Source: Sphingobium herbicidovorans
Lineage (GTDB): Bacteria > Pseudomonadota > Alphaproteobacteria > Sphingomonadales > Sphingomonadaceae
Length of the DNA: 64,000 nt
NCBI RefSeq assembly: GCF_002080435.1
Contig: NZ_CP020538.1
Span: 1,674,001-1,738,000, forward strand
Direction: 5' to 3'
Made by a program: the position numbers and the translations under genes
Part shown: positions 9,660 to 19,574 of the stretch, one piece after another
How the letters are laid out: each line of letters starts with the position of its first letter
Numbering within the stretch: position 1 is the first letter of the stretch
The notes under the pieces: generated by a model
The model's database searches: none
Seen by the model: the letters and a program-made list of their open reading frames with translations, nothing else
What the model was told of the DNA's origin: nothing

Positions 9660-10558
9660 ACGCTGCCCACCACGAGGCAGCCCAGGAACATCAGCAACCC
9701 GGCAAAGCGGTTGGACCGGAATTTAACCAGGGGATCGAGGCCGTCCTCCTTGAGCGTTGCAACCTGCCAGACAAGATGGACGGCCATCGGCAGCAGTGCG
9801 GCGAGAACCAGCAACTGCGGCCGGACCTGCCAGAGAGCCGCTGCCCAGAATAACAGGGAAAGGAGGTAACATAGCATCACCCCCGCGCGGACATGCCGAC
9901 CCATCGACAGGGCGCTTGATCCGATACCGATCAACGCATCATCCTCCCGATCCTGAAGCGCATAGATGGTGTCATAACCAACAACCCAGAAGATAGTGCC
10001 GCAGTAGAGCAGCATGCCCGGAGCAGTGAGCGCGCCGCTGACTTCGCTCCAGCCCACAAGCGCGGCCCAGGAGAATACCAGACCGAGCCAGACCTGCGGC
10101 CAACCGGTGATCCGCTTCATGAACGGATAGGCGGCGACGAGCGCCAGGCTGCCGAGCGACACGATTTGGGCATAAAGGCGAAGCTGTAAAAGCACGAGGA
10201 GGCCCGCGAGGCAAAGCAGAAGGAGCCAGGCCCATGCAGTCTTGACGGAAATGGCGCCGCTGGCGAGCGGACGGGCAGCCGTGCGCGCCACCTTCCGGTC
10301 GAGGTCGCGATCGACAATGTCATTGAAGACGCAGCCCGCGCCGCGCATGGCGATGCTGCCAAGGAGCAGCCAGAAAATGAGCGACCAACGCTCCCCTGCC
10401 CCGCCAGCAAGCCCTACCGCCCAGGCGCCGGGCCAGAAGAGCAGCCACCACCCTATGGGCCGGTCAAAACGGGCGAGCAGCGCCAGCGCGCGCGGCGTCG
10501 GCGGCAGACTGGCCAGCAAACCGCGAGCTTGTGTATCGGGGACGATCGTCTGGCTCAC
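9656..10558 (-). CDS. ubiA: 4-hydroxybenzoate polyprenyltransferase UbiA
   Basis: Attaches the polyprenyl chain to 4-hydroxybenzoate in ubiquinone synthesis at the inner membrane. The 300-residue protein has about eight to nine hydrophobic segments and both aspartate motifs that bind Mg-diphosphate: NDIVDRDLD near residue 98 and YDTIYALQDREDD near residue 200. The RPLASG block between them is also conserved. It lies immediately before the phospholipase D-like gene with a 4-bp overlap and is divergent from rsmE. Confidence 0.95.
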   Translation of the reverse strand: MSQTIVPDTQARGLLASLPPTPRALALLARFDRPIGWWLLFWPGAWAVGLAGGAGERWSLIFWLLLGSIAMRGAGCVFNDIVDRDLDRKVARTAARPLASGAISVKTAWAWLLLLCLAGLLVLLQLRLYAQIVSLGSLALVAAYPFMKRITGWPQVWLGLVFSWAALVGWSEVSGALTAPGMLLYCGTIFWVVGYDTIYALQDREDDALIGIGSSALSMGRHVRAGVMLCYLLSLLFWAAALWQVRPQLLVLAALLPMAVHLVWQVATLKEDGLDPLVKFRSNRFAGLLMFLGCLVVGSV

Positions 10559-10654
10559 CTTGTCTCCGTTCGCCCTGACTTGTCGAAGGACTTTCCTTCC
10601 TCTTTAGAGAAACGATGGGCTTGGACAAGCCACGCCCAAACGGAGTGCATGGAT

Positions 10655-11401
10655 ATGACCGCAACCCCTGCCTGGCCGCCGCAAAGCGCCCCGCGTCTGC
10701 ATGTCGAAACGCAGCTGGGCGAAGGCGTCGCCGTACCGGTCGATGGCAATCCGGCTCATTATCTGATCAGCGTCATGCGCATAAAGGCTGACGATATCGT
10801 GTTGCTGTTCGATGGGCGATCGGGCGAATGGGCGGCGCGGGTCCGCGACCTCCGGAAGCGCGATCTGGTGCTGGAATGCGTGAGCCGGACCAGGCCGCTG
10901 GAGGATGCGCCGGATTTCTGGCTGTGCTGCGCGCCAATCAAGAAGGGAAGGATCGACCTGATCGCCGAAAAGGCTTGCGAACTGGGTGTGGCGAGACTGC
11001 AACCGGTGCTGACCCGGCGCGCCGTCGTGGACAAGCTCAATCTCGACCGACTGCACGCCCATTTGGTCGAGGCGGCCGAACAGTGCGGGCGCACCGCGCT
11101 GCCGGACCTTTGCGCCATGGTGAAGCTGGATGCCCTGTTGCGCGATTGGCCCGGCGACCGCTGGCTTTTCTTCGCTGATGAGACGGGGGGCGAGCCGCTG
11201 GTGGATGCGCTGCGCACTCATCCCGGCGCTGCGGCCTTCCTGATCGGGCCGGAGGGGGGCTTTGATCCCGCCGAGCGGGGCGCGATCCGCGCCGTGACGA
11301 AGGCGGTGCCCGTATCGCTGGGGCCGCGCATATTGCGAGCGGAGACAGCAGCGATCGCCGCCACTGCTGCCTGGATGACACTGAACGGAGACTGGCAATA
11401 G
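10655..11401 (+). CDS. rsmE: 16S rRNA (uracil-1498-N3)-methyltransferase RsmE
   Basis: Methylates U1498 of 16S rRNA with SAM. It is a SPOUT-fold protein of 248 residues. The C-terminal knot motifs IGPEGGFDPAE and LGPRILRAETA are both present, and the N-terminal PUA-like part includes HYLISVMRIKADD. Starts exist at 10649 and 10655. The second is better spaced from the GGAG at 10642-10645. It precedes gshA by about 100 bp on the same strand. Confidence 0.93.
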   Translation: MTATPAWPPQSAPRLHVETQLGEGVAVPVDGNPAHYLISVMRIKADDIVLLFDGRSGEWAARVRDLRKRDLVLECVSRTRPLEDAPDFWLCCAPIKKGRIDLIAEKACELGVARLQPVLTRRAVVDKLNLDRLHAHLVEAAEQCGRTALPDLCAMVKLDALLRDWPGDRWLFFADETGGEPLVDALRTHPGAAAFLIGPEGGFDPAERGAIRAVTKAVPVSLGPRILRAETAAIAATAAWMTLNGDWQ

Positions 11402-11498
11402 TTGCATTCCGAAATGGGATTGCCGCAGCCCTATACGCAACCTATTTGTGCCCCGCGCGCTGTTATTGACGCGCTGGGGGGACAGGCTAAGGCGGGGC

Positions 11499-12872
11499 AT
11501 GAGCACCAGGACAGACTCAGGGGGCGCAGACCCCGTAATCGAGAGCCGCGAGCAGTTGATCGCGGCCTTTTCCAAAGGCGAAAAGCCCAAGGAACGCTGG
11601 CGCATCGGCACTGAGCATGAGAAGTTCGTGTATGCCAAGAACGACCATCACGCCCCATCCTATGACGAACAGGGCGGCATACATACGCTGTTGATCGGCC
11701 TTACGCGCTATGGCTGGAACCCGGTGTTCGAGGGCGAGAATATCATCGCGCTGTCGGGCCGCGATGGGACAGTCAGCCTCGAGCCCGCTGGACAACTCGA
11801 ATTGTCGGGCGCCCCGCTCGAAAACCTGCACCAGACCTGCATGGAGACCGAGCGTCATCTGGAACAGGTGAAATATGTCGGCGACATGCTGGGCCTGGGT
11901 TTTCTGGGCCTGGGCATGTGGCCGGACAAGCGGCGGGACGCACTGCCGATCATGCCCAAGGGGCGCTACGACATCATGCTGCGCCACATGCCGCGCGTGG
12001 GCTCCATGGGCCTCGACATGATGCTGCGGACCTGCACCATCCAGACCAATCTCGACTATAGCACCGAAGCAGACATGGTGCAGAAGTTCCGCGTTTCGCT
12101 GGCTCTGCAACCGCTGGCGACGGCGCTGTTCGCAAATTCGCCCTTCACCGAGGGCAAGCCTAACGGCATGCTGTCCTATCGCAGCCATATCTGGTCCGAT
12201 ACCGATCCGCATCGCACAGGCATGCTGCCTTTCGTGTTCGAAGAAGGCTTCGGCTACGAACGCTATGCCGACTATGCGCTCGATGTGCCCATGTATTTCG
12301 TGTACCGGGACGGCCGCTATATCGATGCTGCGGGCCTTAGTTTCCGCGATTTCCTTGATGGAAAACTGTCCGTCCTGCCGGGCCAGAAGCCGACGGAAAA
12401 GGATTGGGAGGATCATCTGTCCACCGCCTTTCCCGAGGTACGGTTGAAGAGCTTCCTGGAAATGCGCGGGGCCGACGGCGGGCGCGCCGATCGGATCACC
12501 GCGCTCCCGGCATTCTGGGTCGGCCTGCTCTACGAACAGGGCGCGCTGGATGCGGCATGGGACATGGTCAAGGACTGGAGCATGGAAGAGCGGCAAGCGC
12601 TGCGCGACGCGGCGCCCAGTCAGGCCCTGGATGCCCCGGTGCCCGGCGGTCGCAAGCTGCGAGATATTGCTGGGGATGTTCTAGACATCAGCCGCAGCGG
12701 CCTGAAGGCGCGGGCGCGACTGAACGGCGCGGGCGACAACGAAACCGCCTATCTTGCGCCACTTGACGAGATCGCCGCCGCCGGGCGCACCCATGCCGAG
12801 CATCTGCTGGAACGCTATCATGGCGAATGGGCAGGCGACCTTTCCCGGATCTATGCCGAGGAAAGCTATTAG
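11499..12872 (+). CDS. gshA: Glutamate-cysteine ligase, proteobacterial/plant type
   Basis: First enzyme of glutathione synthesis. The 457-residue protein has blocks typical of the plant-type family: IGTEHEKFVY near residue 40, GRDGTVSLEPAGQLELSGAP near residue 90, and TCTIQTNLDYSTEADM near residue 185. The start at 11499 follows a purine-rich stretch; the longer frame from 11448 is not conserved in character. The product supplies glutathione used by the GloA/GloB pair encoded at 18.3-19.5 kb. Confidence 0.93.
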   Translation: MSTRTDSGGADPVIESREQLIAAFSKGEKPKERWRIGTEHEKFVYAKNDHHAPSYDEQGGIHTLLIGLTRYGWNPVFEGENIIALSGRDGTVSLEPAGQLELSGAPLENLHQTCMETERHLEQVKYVGDMLGLGFLGLGMWPDKRRDALPIMPKGRYDIMLRHMPRVGSMGLDMMLRTCTIQTNLDYSTEADMVQKFRVSLALQPLATALFANSPFTEGKPNGMLSYRSHIWSDTDPHRTGMLPFVFEEGFGYERYADYALDVPMYFVYRDGRYIDAAGLSFRDFLDGKLSVLPGQKPTEKDWEDHLSTAFPEVRLKSFLEMRGADGGRADRITALPAFWVGLLYEQGALDAAWDMVKDWSMEERQALRDAAPSQALDAPVPGGRKLRDIAGDVLDISRSGLKARARLNGAGDNETAYLAPLDEIAAAGRTHAEHLLERYHGEWAGDLSRIYAEESY

Positions 12873-12875
12873 TCG

Positions 12876-14174
12876 TTATTCGGCGGGCTGGGGCACCGGG
12901 GCCGTACGCCCCCGGCCCGTTGCCCAGGCAACAAGGCGAGGCACGGGACCGTTACGGTCCATCCATTCGCTATAGGCGCGATAGTGCGGATCGGACAACA
13001 GATGCGCTTCCTCCGTCCGCGCGCGCCAATAATAGACGGCGTTGGTTACCGCCAGCATGGCGCAGTTGCGTACCATGTCGGTAAGGCTGCCCGACACCGT
13101 GAGGAAGGGCAGCGCCGAAAACCACCAGAAGAGATTCTTCGAAAGATAGGCGGGGTGACGCGTCCAGCGATAAGGACCATGAGTCAATATGCCGCGATGG
13201 GTAAGGTTGGAGAAGCGAATGCCGAACACCACCGTCGCCCAGGCGTAGACGGCGGTCAACAGCACCAGCCAGCCGCCTAGCAACCATTGCAGCAACGTGT
13301 GGCCCTGCGTCCAGACGTCCCATTCCGCGCCGCCCGCATGATAGTCGAGCGGGCCGCCCCCGCCCATCAGCACAAAGGGCGGATAGCAGATAAGCGCGGC
13401 AAGCCAGCCCGCAAGCGCCGGATTTGCCGAGCGGATGTGGGAATCCAGCGGCTTGCAAGTCAACAGATAGCCTACCGTCGCCATGCAGACATCGACCATG
13501 AACATGACAGCGATCAGAAAGGCAGCGAGATTCACTGGGTTCGCGAAGACGTGATCGAACCGCCAATCGACGACGCTGGCAAAGTTTCCCGGCACAATCG
13601 ATAGCATGAAAGCAAGGAAGAAGCCCTTCACCGCCCACGCGCGGGCGTGATCGGCGACTTGCGCCATATCCGGCTTGCCCGCCGCTCCGCCGATCACCCA
13701 AAGGCCGAACGCGTAGGTGGCGTCCTTAGGATCGACAAGCCGCCTGTCTAACCAGACAACATATGGAATGGAGAATAAAACGAGCCACGGCGCTGCATCC
13801 ATGAACAGGTTCATCGAAAAGCGATAATTGCCAGTCCAATACCAGCGCGCCAGACAATAAAAGATCGCGATTCCCATCCAGGTCGCCCAGAGACCAGCGA
13901 TCTTCACCAAGCTAATGTCCAGGACGGCCCGCCACGCGCGGGGCGGGCCCTGCCAATCTATGCCGGTGGACGGGTTGCGGTGCACCTTGTCCACCAGCAA
14001 CGACCACAGGACCATCGGCAGCCCGCAGGCCAGGATAGCTGCCAGGCCAGCATTAGGCCCGTTCATGCCGAAATGTCGCGCGACGAGCGTCCACAGGCCC
14101 AGCCCCGCCAAACCGGAGAGACCTACGCCATGGCTTACGGCGGAACGGGGACAGGAATCGGCCTGGCTGGGCAT
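12876..14174 (-). CDS. Membrane methyltransferase, isoprenylcysteine/phosphatidylethanolamine methyltransferase-like
   Basis: A 432-residue polytopic membrane protein with roughly ten hydrophobic segments. The C-terminal block has the ICMT/PEMT signature: GILTHGPYRWTRHPAYLSKN, then a hydrophobic helix, then DPHYRAYSEWMDRNG. These features suit a SAM-dependent methyltransferase acting on a lipid or prenyl-type substrate in the membrane. The long N-terminal hydrophobic half is unusual for PEMT and its role is unknown. The start at 14174 is chosen because upstream in-frame sequence back to 14327 is low-complexity and would overlap ruvA. It converges on gshA with 3 bp between the two stops. Confidence 0.7.
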   Translation of the reverse strand: MPSQADSCPRSAVSHGVGLSGLAGLGLWTLVARHFGMNGPNAGLAAILACGLPMVLWSLLVDKVHRNPSTGIDWQGPPRAWRAVLDISLVKIAGLWATWMGIAIFYCLARWYWTGNYRFSMNLFMDAAPWLVLFSIPYVVWLDRRLVDPKDATYAFGLWVIGGAAGKPDMAQVADHARAWAVKGFFLAFMLSIVPGNFASVVDWRFDHVFANPVNLAAFLIAVMFMVDVCMATVGYLLTCKPLDSHIRSANPALAGWLAALICYPPFVLMGGGGPLDYHAGGAEWDVWTQGHTLLQWLLGGWLVLLTAVYAWATVVFGIRFSNLTHRGILTHGPYRWTRHPAYLSKNLFWWFSALPFLTVSGSLTDMVRNCAMLAVTNAVYYWRARTEEAHLLSDPHYRAYSEWMDRNGPVPRLVAWATGRGRTAPVPQPAE

Positions 14175-14317
14175 TCGGCGCTTATGCCGGGGAAAGGTAA
14201 GCAAGCGATGAAGGCTCCTTAACCCTGAATTGCAGAGCGACGGTGCGGCTAACGCTTTTGACTGGCGCGAAGCCCAAGAGGCTGTAAAGAACAGACCATG
14301 ACCAAAGGGCGCGGGAC

Positions 14318-14926
14318 ATGATCGCAAAACTCAAGGGGCGGTTGGACAGCACCGGTATCGACCATGCCATCATCGACGTGGGCGGCGTAGGCTATCTGGT
14401 CGGGGCGTCGTCCCGAACCTTGTCGGCGCTCGGGCCGGCAGGCGAAGCAGTGACGGTATACACCGAAATGCTGGTGTCCGAAGATTCGATCCGGCTGGTC
14501 GGCTTCGCGCGCGGCGAGGAGCGGGACTGGTTCCGCCTGTTGATCGGCGTTCAGGGCGTCGGGTCGCGCGTGGCGCTGGCGATACTATCGGCGCTGGAGC
14601 CCGCAGAACTGCATCGCGCCATCGCTACCGGTGACAAAGCGATGGTGGCGCGGGCCAATGGCGTAGGCCCCAAGCTCGCGCTGCGAATCGTAAACGAACT
14701 GAAGGATAAGATCGGCGCCGCGCCGGGGGCAGGCGCCGTACTCGGCGGAGGCATGACGCCGGTTGCCGCAGGAGGACTTGGCGCAGACGCAATTTCGGCG
14801 CTGCAGAATCTGGGCTTCAAACCAGCCGAGGCGAGCAGTGCGGTAGCACAGGCGGAAGAAGAACTGGGCGAGGACGCGACACTGGATGCTCTGGTGCGGC
14901 TGGCGCTCAGGAAGGCGGCGAAGTGA
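14318..14926 (+). CDS. ruvA: Holliday junction branch migration protein RuvA
   Basis: The 202-residue tetrameric junction-binding subunit of the RuvAB motor. The N-terminal OB fold reads [10 protein letters not shown] with VGGVGYLV; helix-hairpin-helix motifs include [16 protein letters not shown] and [16 protein letters not shown]; the C-terminal domain III, which contacts RuvB, contains [12 protein letters not shown]. The length is normal. ruvB follows 40 bp downstream, as in most bacteria; ruvC is not in the window. Confidence 0.96.
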   Translation: MIAKLKGRLDSTGIDHAIIDVGGVGYLVGASSRTLSALGPAGEAVTVYTEMLVSEDSIRLVGFARGEERDWFRLLIGVQGVGSRVALAILSALEPAELHRAIATGDKAMVARANGVGPKLALRIVNELKDKIGAAPGAGAVLGGGMTPVAAGGLGADAISALQNLGFKPAEASSAVAQAEEELGEDATLDALVRLALRKAAK

Positions 14927-14966
14927 CACGCGTTCGGTACTGCAGCAGTGACAGGGACAGGCGCGC

Positions 14967-15985
14967 ATGAGCGAGGATCGGCTGGTCGCATCTACCCGGC
15001 GCGTCGAAGATGTAGATGCGGCGCTGCGACCAAAATCGCTGACAGAGTTTATCGGGCAGCAGGCAGCTCGTGAAAATCTGCGTGTGTTTATCGAAGCCGC
15101 GCGGCAGCGCGGGGACGCGCTGGACCATGTGTTGTTCTTTGGCCCCCCGGCCTTGGCAAGACGACTTTGGCGCAGATCGTGGCAAAGGAAATGGGCGTGG
15201 GATTCCGCGCCACATCAGGACCGGTAATCGCCAAATCGGGCGATCTGGCGGCGCTCCTCACCAATCTGGACGAGGGCGACGTACTGTTCGTGGACGAGAT
15301 CCACAGGCTTAATCCTGCGGTCGAGGAAGTGCTGTATCCCGCAATGGAGGATCGTGCGCTCGACCTGATGATCGGCGAGGGACCTTCGGCGCGGTCGGTG
15401 CGGATCGATCTGCCGCGCTTCACCCTTGTGGGGGCGACGACGCGGCAGGGTTTGCTGACGACGCCGCTGCGCGACCGTTTCGGCATTCCGGTACGACTGC
15501 AATTCTACACGGTCGACGAACTGGAGTTGGTGGTGCGGCGTGCGGCGCGACTGCTGAACCTCGGCATCACCTCCGACGGTGCGATCGAAATCGCTCGACG
15601 GTCGCGGGGCACGCCGCGTATTGCCGGACGGCTGCTGCGCCGGGTGCGCGATTTCGCCAATGTCGCGGGCGTGGAAGCAGTGGACGCCAAGGCAGCCGAT
15701 TCCGCGCTGAGCCGATTGGAGGTCGATCATCTGGGCCTCGACCTCATGGACCGCCGATATCTTATGATGATCGCCGACATCTATCGTGGCGGTCCGGTCG
15801 GCGTGGAAACTTTGGCGGCTGGCCTGTCCGAGCCGCGAGACACGGTCGAGGAGGTGATAGAGCCCTATCTGATCCAGCTCGGTCTTATAGCCCGCACCGC
15901 GCGAGGGCGCTGCCTTAATGGACCAGGGTGGAAACATCTCGGCATCAATCCGCCCGCCGGGCTCCAGGACGGGCTATTCGACTGA
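14967..15985 (+). pseudogene. ruvB: Holliday junction helicase RuvB, frameshifted as read
   Basis: ATPase motor of the RuvAB branch migration complex. The frame from 14967 reads normally up to VLFFGPP and then becomes nonsense. The frame from about 15150 continues with the rest of RuvB ([10 protein letters not shown], the Walker B block [11 protein letters not shown], and the arginine-rich C-terminus). The break falls in Walker A at a C run of six (15143-15148). Seven C would restore GPPGLGKTT and a 339-residue protein of normal size. The gene is otherwise intact, with no other lesion. Because RuvB is widely conserved, a base-call or assembly error is the simplest reading, but a real mutation cannot be excluded. 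Confidence 0.9.
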
Positions 15986-16076
15986 AAATGCGTGGCCGTT
16001 ACGGCCCGGCCCGGTTATAGCGCGTCGAGATGCGGATGCGCGCGGGTGACGCGCTCCCGGATAGGAGTTACGCGGC

Positions 16077-17854
16077 TTGCGGGCGATCGAACGATATCCC
16101 AATCTGGTGACCATGTTCTTCGCACGAGCGAAGGAAATGGGCGACTTACCCTTTCTGTGGCACAAAGCCGCTGGCAGCTGGCGGCCGCTCAGCTGGACCG
16201 AGGCTGCACAGCAGGTCGCAAGTCTTGCTGCAGCGCTGCGCGCCCAGGGGTTAAAGCCCGGCGATCCGGTGATGCTGGTCAGCGAGAACCGGCCAGAATT
16301 CTGCATCGCCGATCTGGCCATCATGGCGGCGGGATGCGTTACCGTGCCGACCTACACCACCAACACGACACGCGATCACCAACATATCCTGACCGACAGC
16401 GGCGCGCGCGCGGTAATCGTATCGACTGCAAAGCTGGCTCAGGCGCTGATGCCGGCCGTGCTGCGTTCGCAGGCAAGCTTCGTGGTCGGCATGGAGCCGT
16501 TAAGGAGCGTGCAGGGCAATGTGTCCTGCCATCTGTGGGCCGACCTGATCGCGTCGCACATCGCCGACCCGGACGCCTGCGCGGCGGAGCAGACGGCGGG
16601 GCGTGAAGACCTGGCATGCATCATATACACCAGCGGCACCGGCGGCGCGCCGCGTGGAGTGATGCAGCACCATGGTGCTATCCTGTGCAATATCGAGGGC
16701 GCAGGAAAGCTGATGGCGGAGGATTTCGGCTGGGATGACGAGGTTTTCCTGTCTTTCCTGCCGCTATCCCACGCCTATGAGCATAGCGGCGGCCAATTCC
16801 TGCCGATCATGCTGGCCGGGCAGATCTATTATGCGGAAGGGTTGGAGAAGCTCGCCAGCAATATCGAGGAGGCACGTCCCACGATCATGGTGGTCGTGCC
16901 CCGGCTGTTCGAGGTCTTGCGCGCCCGCATCATCAAGTCGATCGAAAAGCAGGGGAAATTCCCAGCCTGGCTACTGTCCCAGGCGCTGCGGATTGCGGCC
17001 AAAGAACAGAAGGGTCAGGGATCGATTGGCGACCTGCCGATGAAGCTGCTGCTCGGCCGGACGCTTAAACCCAAGATCGCGCAGCGCTTCGGCGGCCGGA
17101 TGAAGGCGCTGGTATCGGGCGGCGCGCCGCTCAATCCCGATGTTGGCCTGTTCTTCGACGCCATGGGACTGACACTGTTGCAGGGCTATGGCCAGACAGA
17201 GGCTGGACCGGTGGTCAGTTGCAACCGGCCAAGCGCAGGCATCGCCATGGACACGGTCGGCCCGCCATTGGAGGGTGTCGAGGTAAAGATCGCCGAAGAT
17301 GGCGAGATATTGGTGCGCGGTGAGCTGGTGATGCACGGCTATTGGCGCAACAGCACAGAAACCGAGAAGGCGCTGAAGGACGGCTGGCTGCATACCGGCG
17401 ACATTGGCGAAATCGATGCCAAAGGGCGGATCCGTATCACCGACCGCAAGAAGGACCTGATCGTCAACGACAAGGGCGACAATGTCTCCCCCAGAAGGTC
17501 GAAGGCATGCTGACTCTCCAGCCGGAGATCGGGCAGGCGATGGTCTATGGCGACCGGCGGCCGCACCTGGTGGGCCTGCTGGTGCCCGACGCGGAATGGA
17601 CGCGCGAGTGGGCGGCCGCGCAGGGCCGGAACGCTGACGATTTAGCAGGCAATGCAGCTTATCTGGCGGCATTGAGGGCCGCAGTCGATCGAGTAAACGC
17701 TGACCTTTCCGTCACCGAACGGGTGCGCCGCTTTCTCCTCAGCGACGAGCCGTTCACCATCGAAAATGGCGAGATGACACCTTCGATGAAGATCCGGCGG
17801 CATGTCATTCGTGCGCGATATCACGACCGTCTGGACGCGCTCTACAAGGGCTGA
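16077..17854 (+). pseudogene. Long-chain acyl-CoA ligase (AMP-forming), frameshifted as read
   Basis: Activates fatty acids to acyl-CoA via an acyl-adenylate. The first frame (TTG start at 16077) carries the AMP-binding motif YTSGTGGAPRGV near residue 185, the GYGQTEAGP block near residue 375 and DGWLHTGDIGE near residue 440. It stops at 17513. The second frame to 17854 continues the same protein (KVEGMLTLQPEIGQAMVYGD and the C-terminal lysine region). Adding one C to the run of five at 17488-17492 joins them as NVSPQKVEG and gives 592 residues. The lesion has the same form as that in ruvB. Confidence 0.85.
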
Positions 17855-17858
17855 CCGC

Positions 17859-18260
17859 TCATTGGTCGGGGCTGCGGTAGGGCGTGAAGGAACCCAGCGC
17901 ACAGCCGCCCGTGATGGAACCGGTCACAAGGTCGGCGCTCCTGGCGATGTCGCCCCGGCAGTATTGCGAGCCGGTTGGTCTGATCACCAGCGTGTCACCC
18001 CGGCCGAGGCCCGTACAGCTTCCGATCAGATCATTGCGATACACCAGTCGGCCGCTGACCCGGTAGAGCAGAACGGACTCGTTGATCGCGGTGAGGCTGG
18101 CCTGGGGATAGCGGTTGACGCAGCTTACAGGTTCGCCCGCAACCTTGCCTTCCAGCGCTGCTTCCAACCGTGCCGCCTCCTTTTCAGTGAGACGGGAAGG
18201 CTCATTGCCGCCAGCGCACGCCGCCAAAATCAGCGGAGCGAGAAATATGCATTTCCGCAT
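17859..18260 (-). CDS. Small predicted lipoprotein of unknown function
   Basis: A 133-residue protein with a lipoprotein signal (MRKCIFLAPLILAAC), so it is likely anchored in the envelope. The mature part has a charged helix (LTEKEAARLEAALEG) and a C-terminal region with four cysteines (SCVNRY, GSCTGLG, YCRGD, GGCALG) that could form two disulfides in the periplasm. No family was recognised. It converges on the acyl-CoA ligase with only 4 bp between stops and lies upstream of a 50-bp gap to gloB on the same strand. Confidence 0.6.
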   Translation of the reverse strand: MRKCIFLAPLILAACAGGNEPSRLTEKEAARLEAALEGKVAGEPVSCVNRYPQASLTAINESVLLYRVSGRLVYRNDLIGSCTGLGRGDTLVIRPTGSQYCRGDIARSADLVTGSITGGCALGSFTPYRSPDQ

Positions 18261-18310
18261 GGCACTTCTCCAGCTTCCATCCCCGCAACGATGAAATAAC
18301 GCCGCAGACG

Positions 18311-19033
18311 TCAGGCTGTATCCTTGGCGGCGCGGCGCCGCGCCAATTCGCCCACATCACCCGCGCGCATGAAAACATTGGTCGCGCGCTCCTGCCCGAT
18401 GGTGGTCGGCACGGTCGCTTCGCCGCGCGCGCGCGCCGCATTCACCTGCGTCATCCGTGCGACCAGAGCCTCGTTTTCAGGCTCAATGGTCAGAGCAAAA
18501 CGACCGTTGCCTTGCGTATATTCATGGGCGCAATAAACGATCGTGTCATCCGAGAGGGCTGCAAAACGGGCCATATTGGAGAACATCTGATCCGCCGTTC
18601 CTTCGAACAGCCGACCACAACCCATGGCGAAGAGCGTGTCACCTACAAAGATCAAGCCGTCACCCGGCAGATGGTAGGCGATGTGTCCTGCGGTATGGGC
18701 CGGAACTTCCATGACGGTCGCGACATGATCGCCGATGCAGACTTGATCGCCCTCCCCGACCTGTACGTCCAGCGTCCCGATCTTCGCCGCTTCCGCTCTT
18801 GGCCCGGTGATGCGGCAACCCGTCACAGCCTTGATTGCGGCATTGCCGCCCACATGGTCGCCATGCCAATGGGTGTTCCAGATCTGGCTGATCGTCCAGC
18901 CGTGCGCGGCGGCCGCGTCCAGCACAGGTTCGGCCACGGCGGGATCGACCACAACGGTCTCACTGCTGAGTTCGTCATGCAACAGCCAGACGTAATTGTC
19001 GGCCAGTACGGGAACGCGAACAACCTGCAGCAT
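18311..19033 (-). CDS. gloB: Hydroxyacylglutathione hydrolase (glyoxalase II)
   Basis: Hydrolyses S-D-lactoylglutathione to lactate and glutathione, the second step of methylglyoxal removal. The 240-residue metallo-beta-lactamase fold has the metal motif THWHGDHVGG near residue 52, a following AHTAGHIAY histidine, the aspartate in FVGDTLFAMGCGRLFEG, and CAHEYT. The start at 19033 gives the canonical MLQVVRVPVLADNYVWLL opening. gloA lies 4 bp upstream on the same strand, so the glyoxalase pair is one operon. Confidence 0.95.
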   Translation of the reverse strand: MLQVVRVPVLADNYVWLLHDELSSETVVVDPAVAEPVLDAAAAHGWTISQIWNTHWHGDHVGGNAAIKAVTGCRITGPRAEAAKIGTLDVQVGEGDQVCIGDHVATVMEVPAHTAGHIAYHLPGDGLIFVGDTLFAMGCGRLFEGTADQMFSNMARFAALSDDTIVYCAHEYTQGNGRFALTIEPENEALVARMTQVNAARARGEATVPTTIGQERATNVFMRAGDVGELARRRAAKDTA

Positions 19034-19037
19034 GAGC

Positions 19038-19472
19038 TTACCAGACGCCGGTATTAGGCATGGATGCCCACGGTTCTGCGGGAGCCAGATATCCGTCCTG
19101 CAGCAATTCGATCGAAATATTGTCCGGCGTGCGGACAAAGGCCATATGACCATCCCGTGGCGGCCGGTTGATGGTAACGCCCGCATCCATCAGCCTCTGG
19201 CAGACATCGTAGATATTATCGACGCGGTATGCGAGATGGCCGAAATTGCGACCCTCACCGTAGGTTTCGGCCGGAGAGCCATCTTCAGGCGGCCAGTTAT
19301 AAGTCAGTTCGACCTGCGCCCCTTCGTCTCCTGGTGCCGCGAGAAACACCAGGGTGAACCGGCCATTTTCATTATCAACGCGCTTTTGCTCCTGAAGCCC
19401 AAGCAGGTTAAAGAAGCAGACGGTGCGATCGATGTCGGTCACGCGGATCATGGTGTGGAGATATTTGGTCAC
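19038..19472 (-). CDS. gloA: Lactoylglutathione lyase (glyoxalase I), VOC family
   Basis: Isomerises the methylglyoxal-glutathione hemithioacetal. The 144-residue protein has two VOC repeats with the expected metal ligands: H in KYLHTMIRV, E in AQVELTYNW, H in FGHLAYRV and E in ISIELLQDG. The start is taken as GTG at 19472, preceded by GGAG six bases upstream. In-frame sequence further upstream to 19895 is not GloA-like and would overlap the next gene. The gene is followed immediately by gloB. Confidence 0.93.
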   Translation of the reverse strand: MTKYLHTMIRVTDIDRTVCFFNLLGLQEQKRVDNENGRFTLVFLAAPGDEGAQVELTYNWPPEDGSPAETYGEGRNFGHLAYRVDNIYDVCQRLMDAGVTINRPPRDGHMAFVRTPDNISIELLQDGYLAPAEPWASMPNTGVW

Positions 19473-19574
19473 GCTTCGCTCCGTTCGCCGCCATAAGCAA
19501 CGGTTCATCTCTTGAGAGGCAGGAATATTCCCCAAGATAGGATGGCGCAGGCTTGGTGGAAAGAGGAGAGGCAG

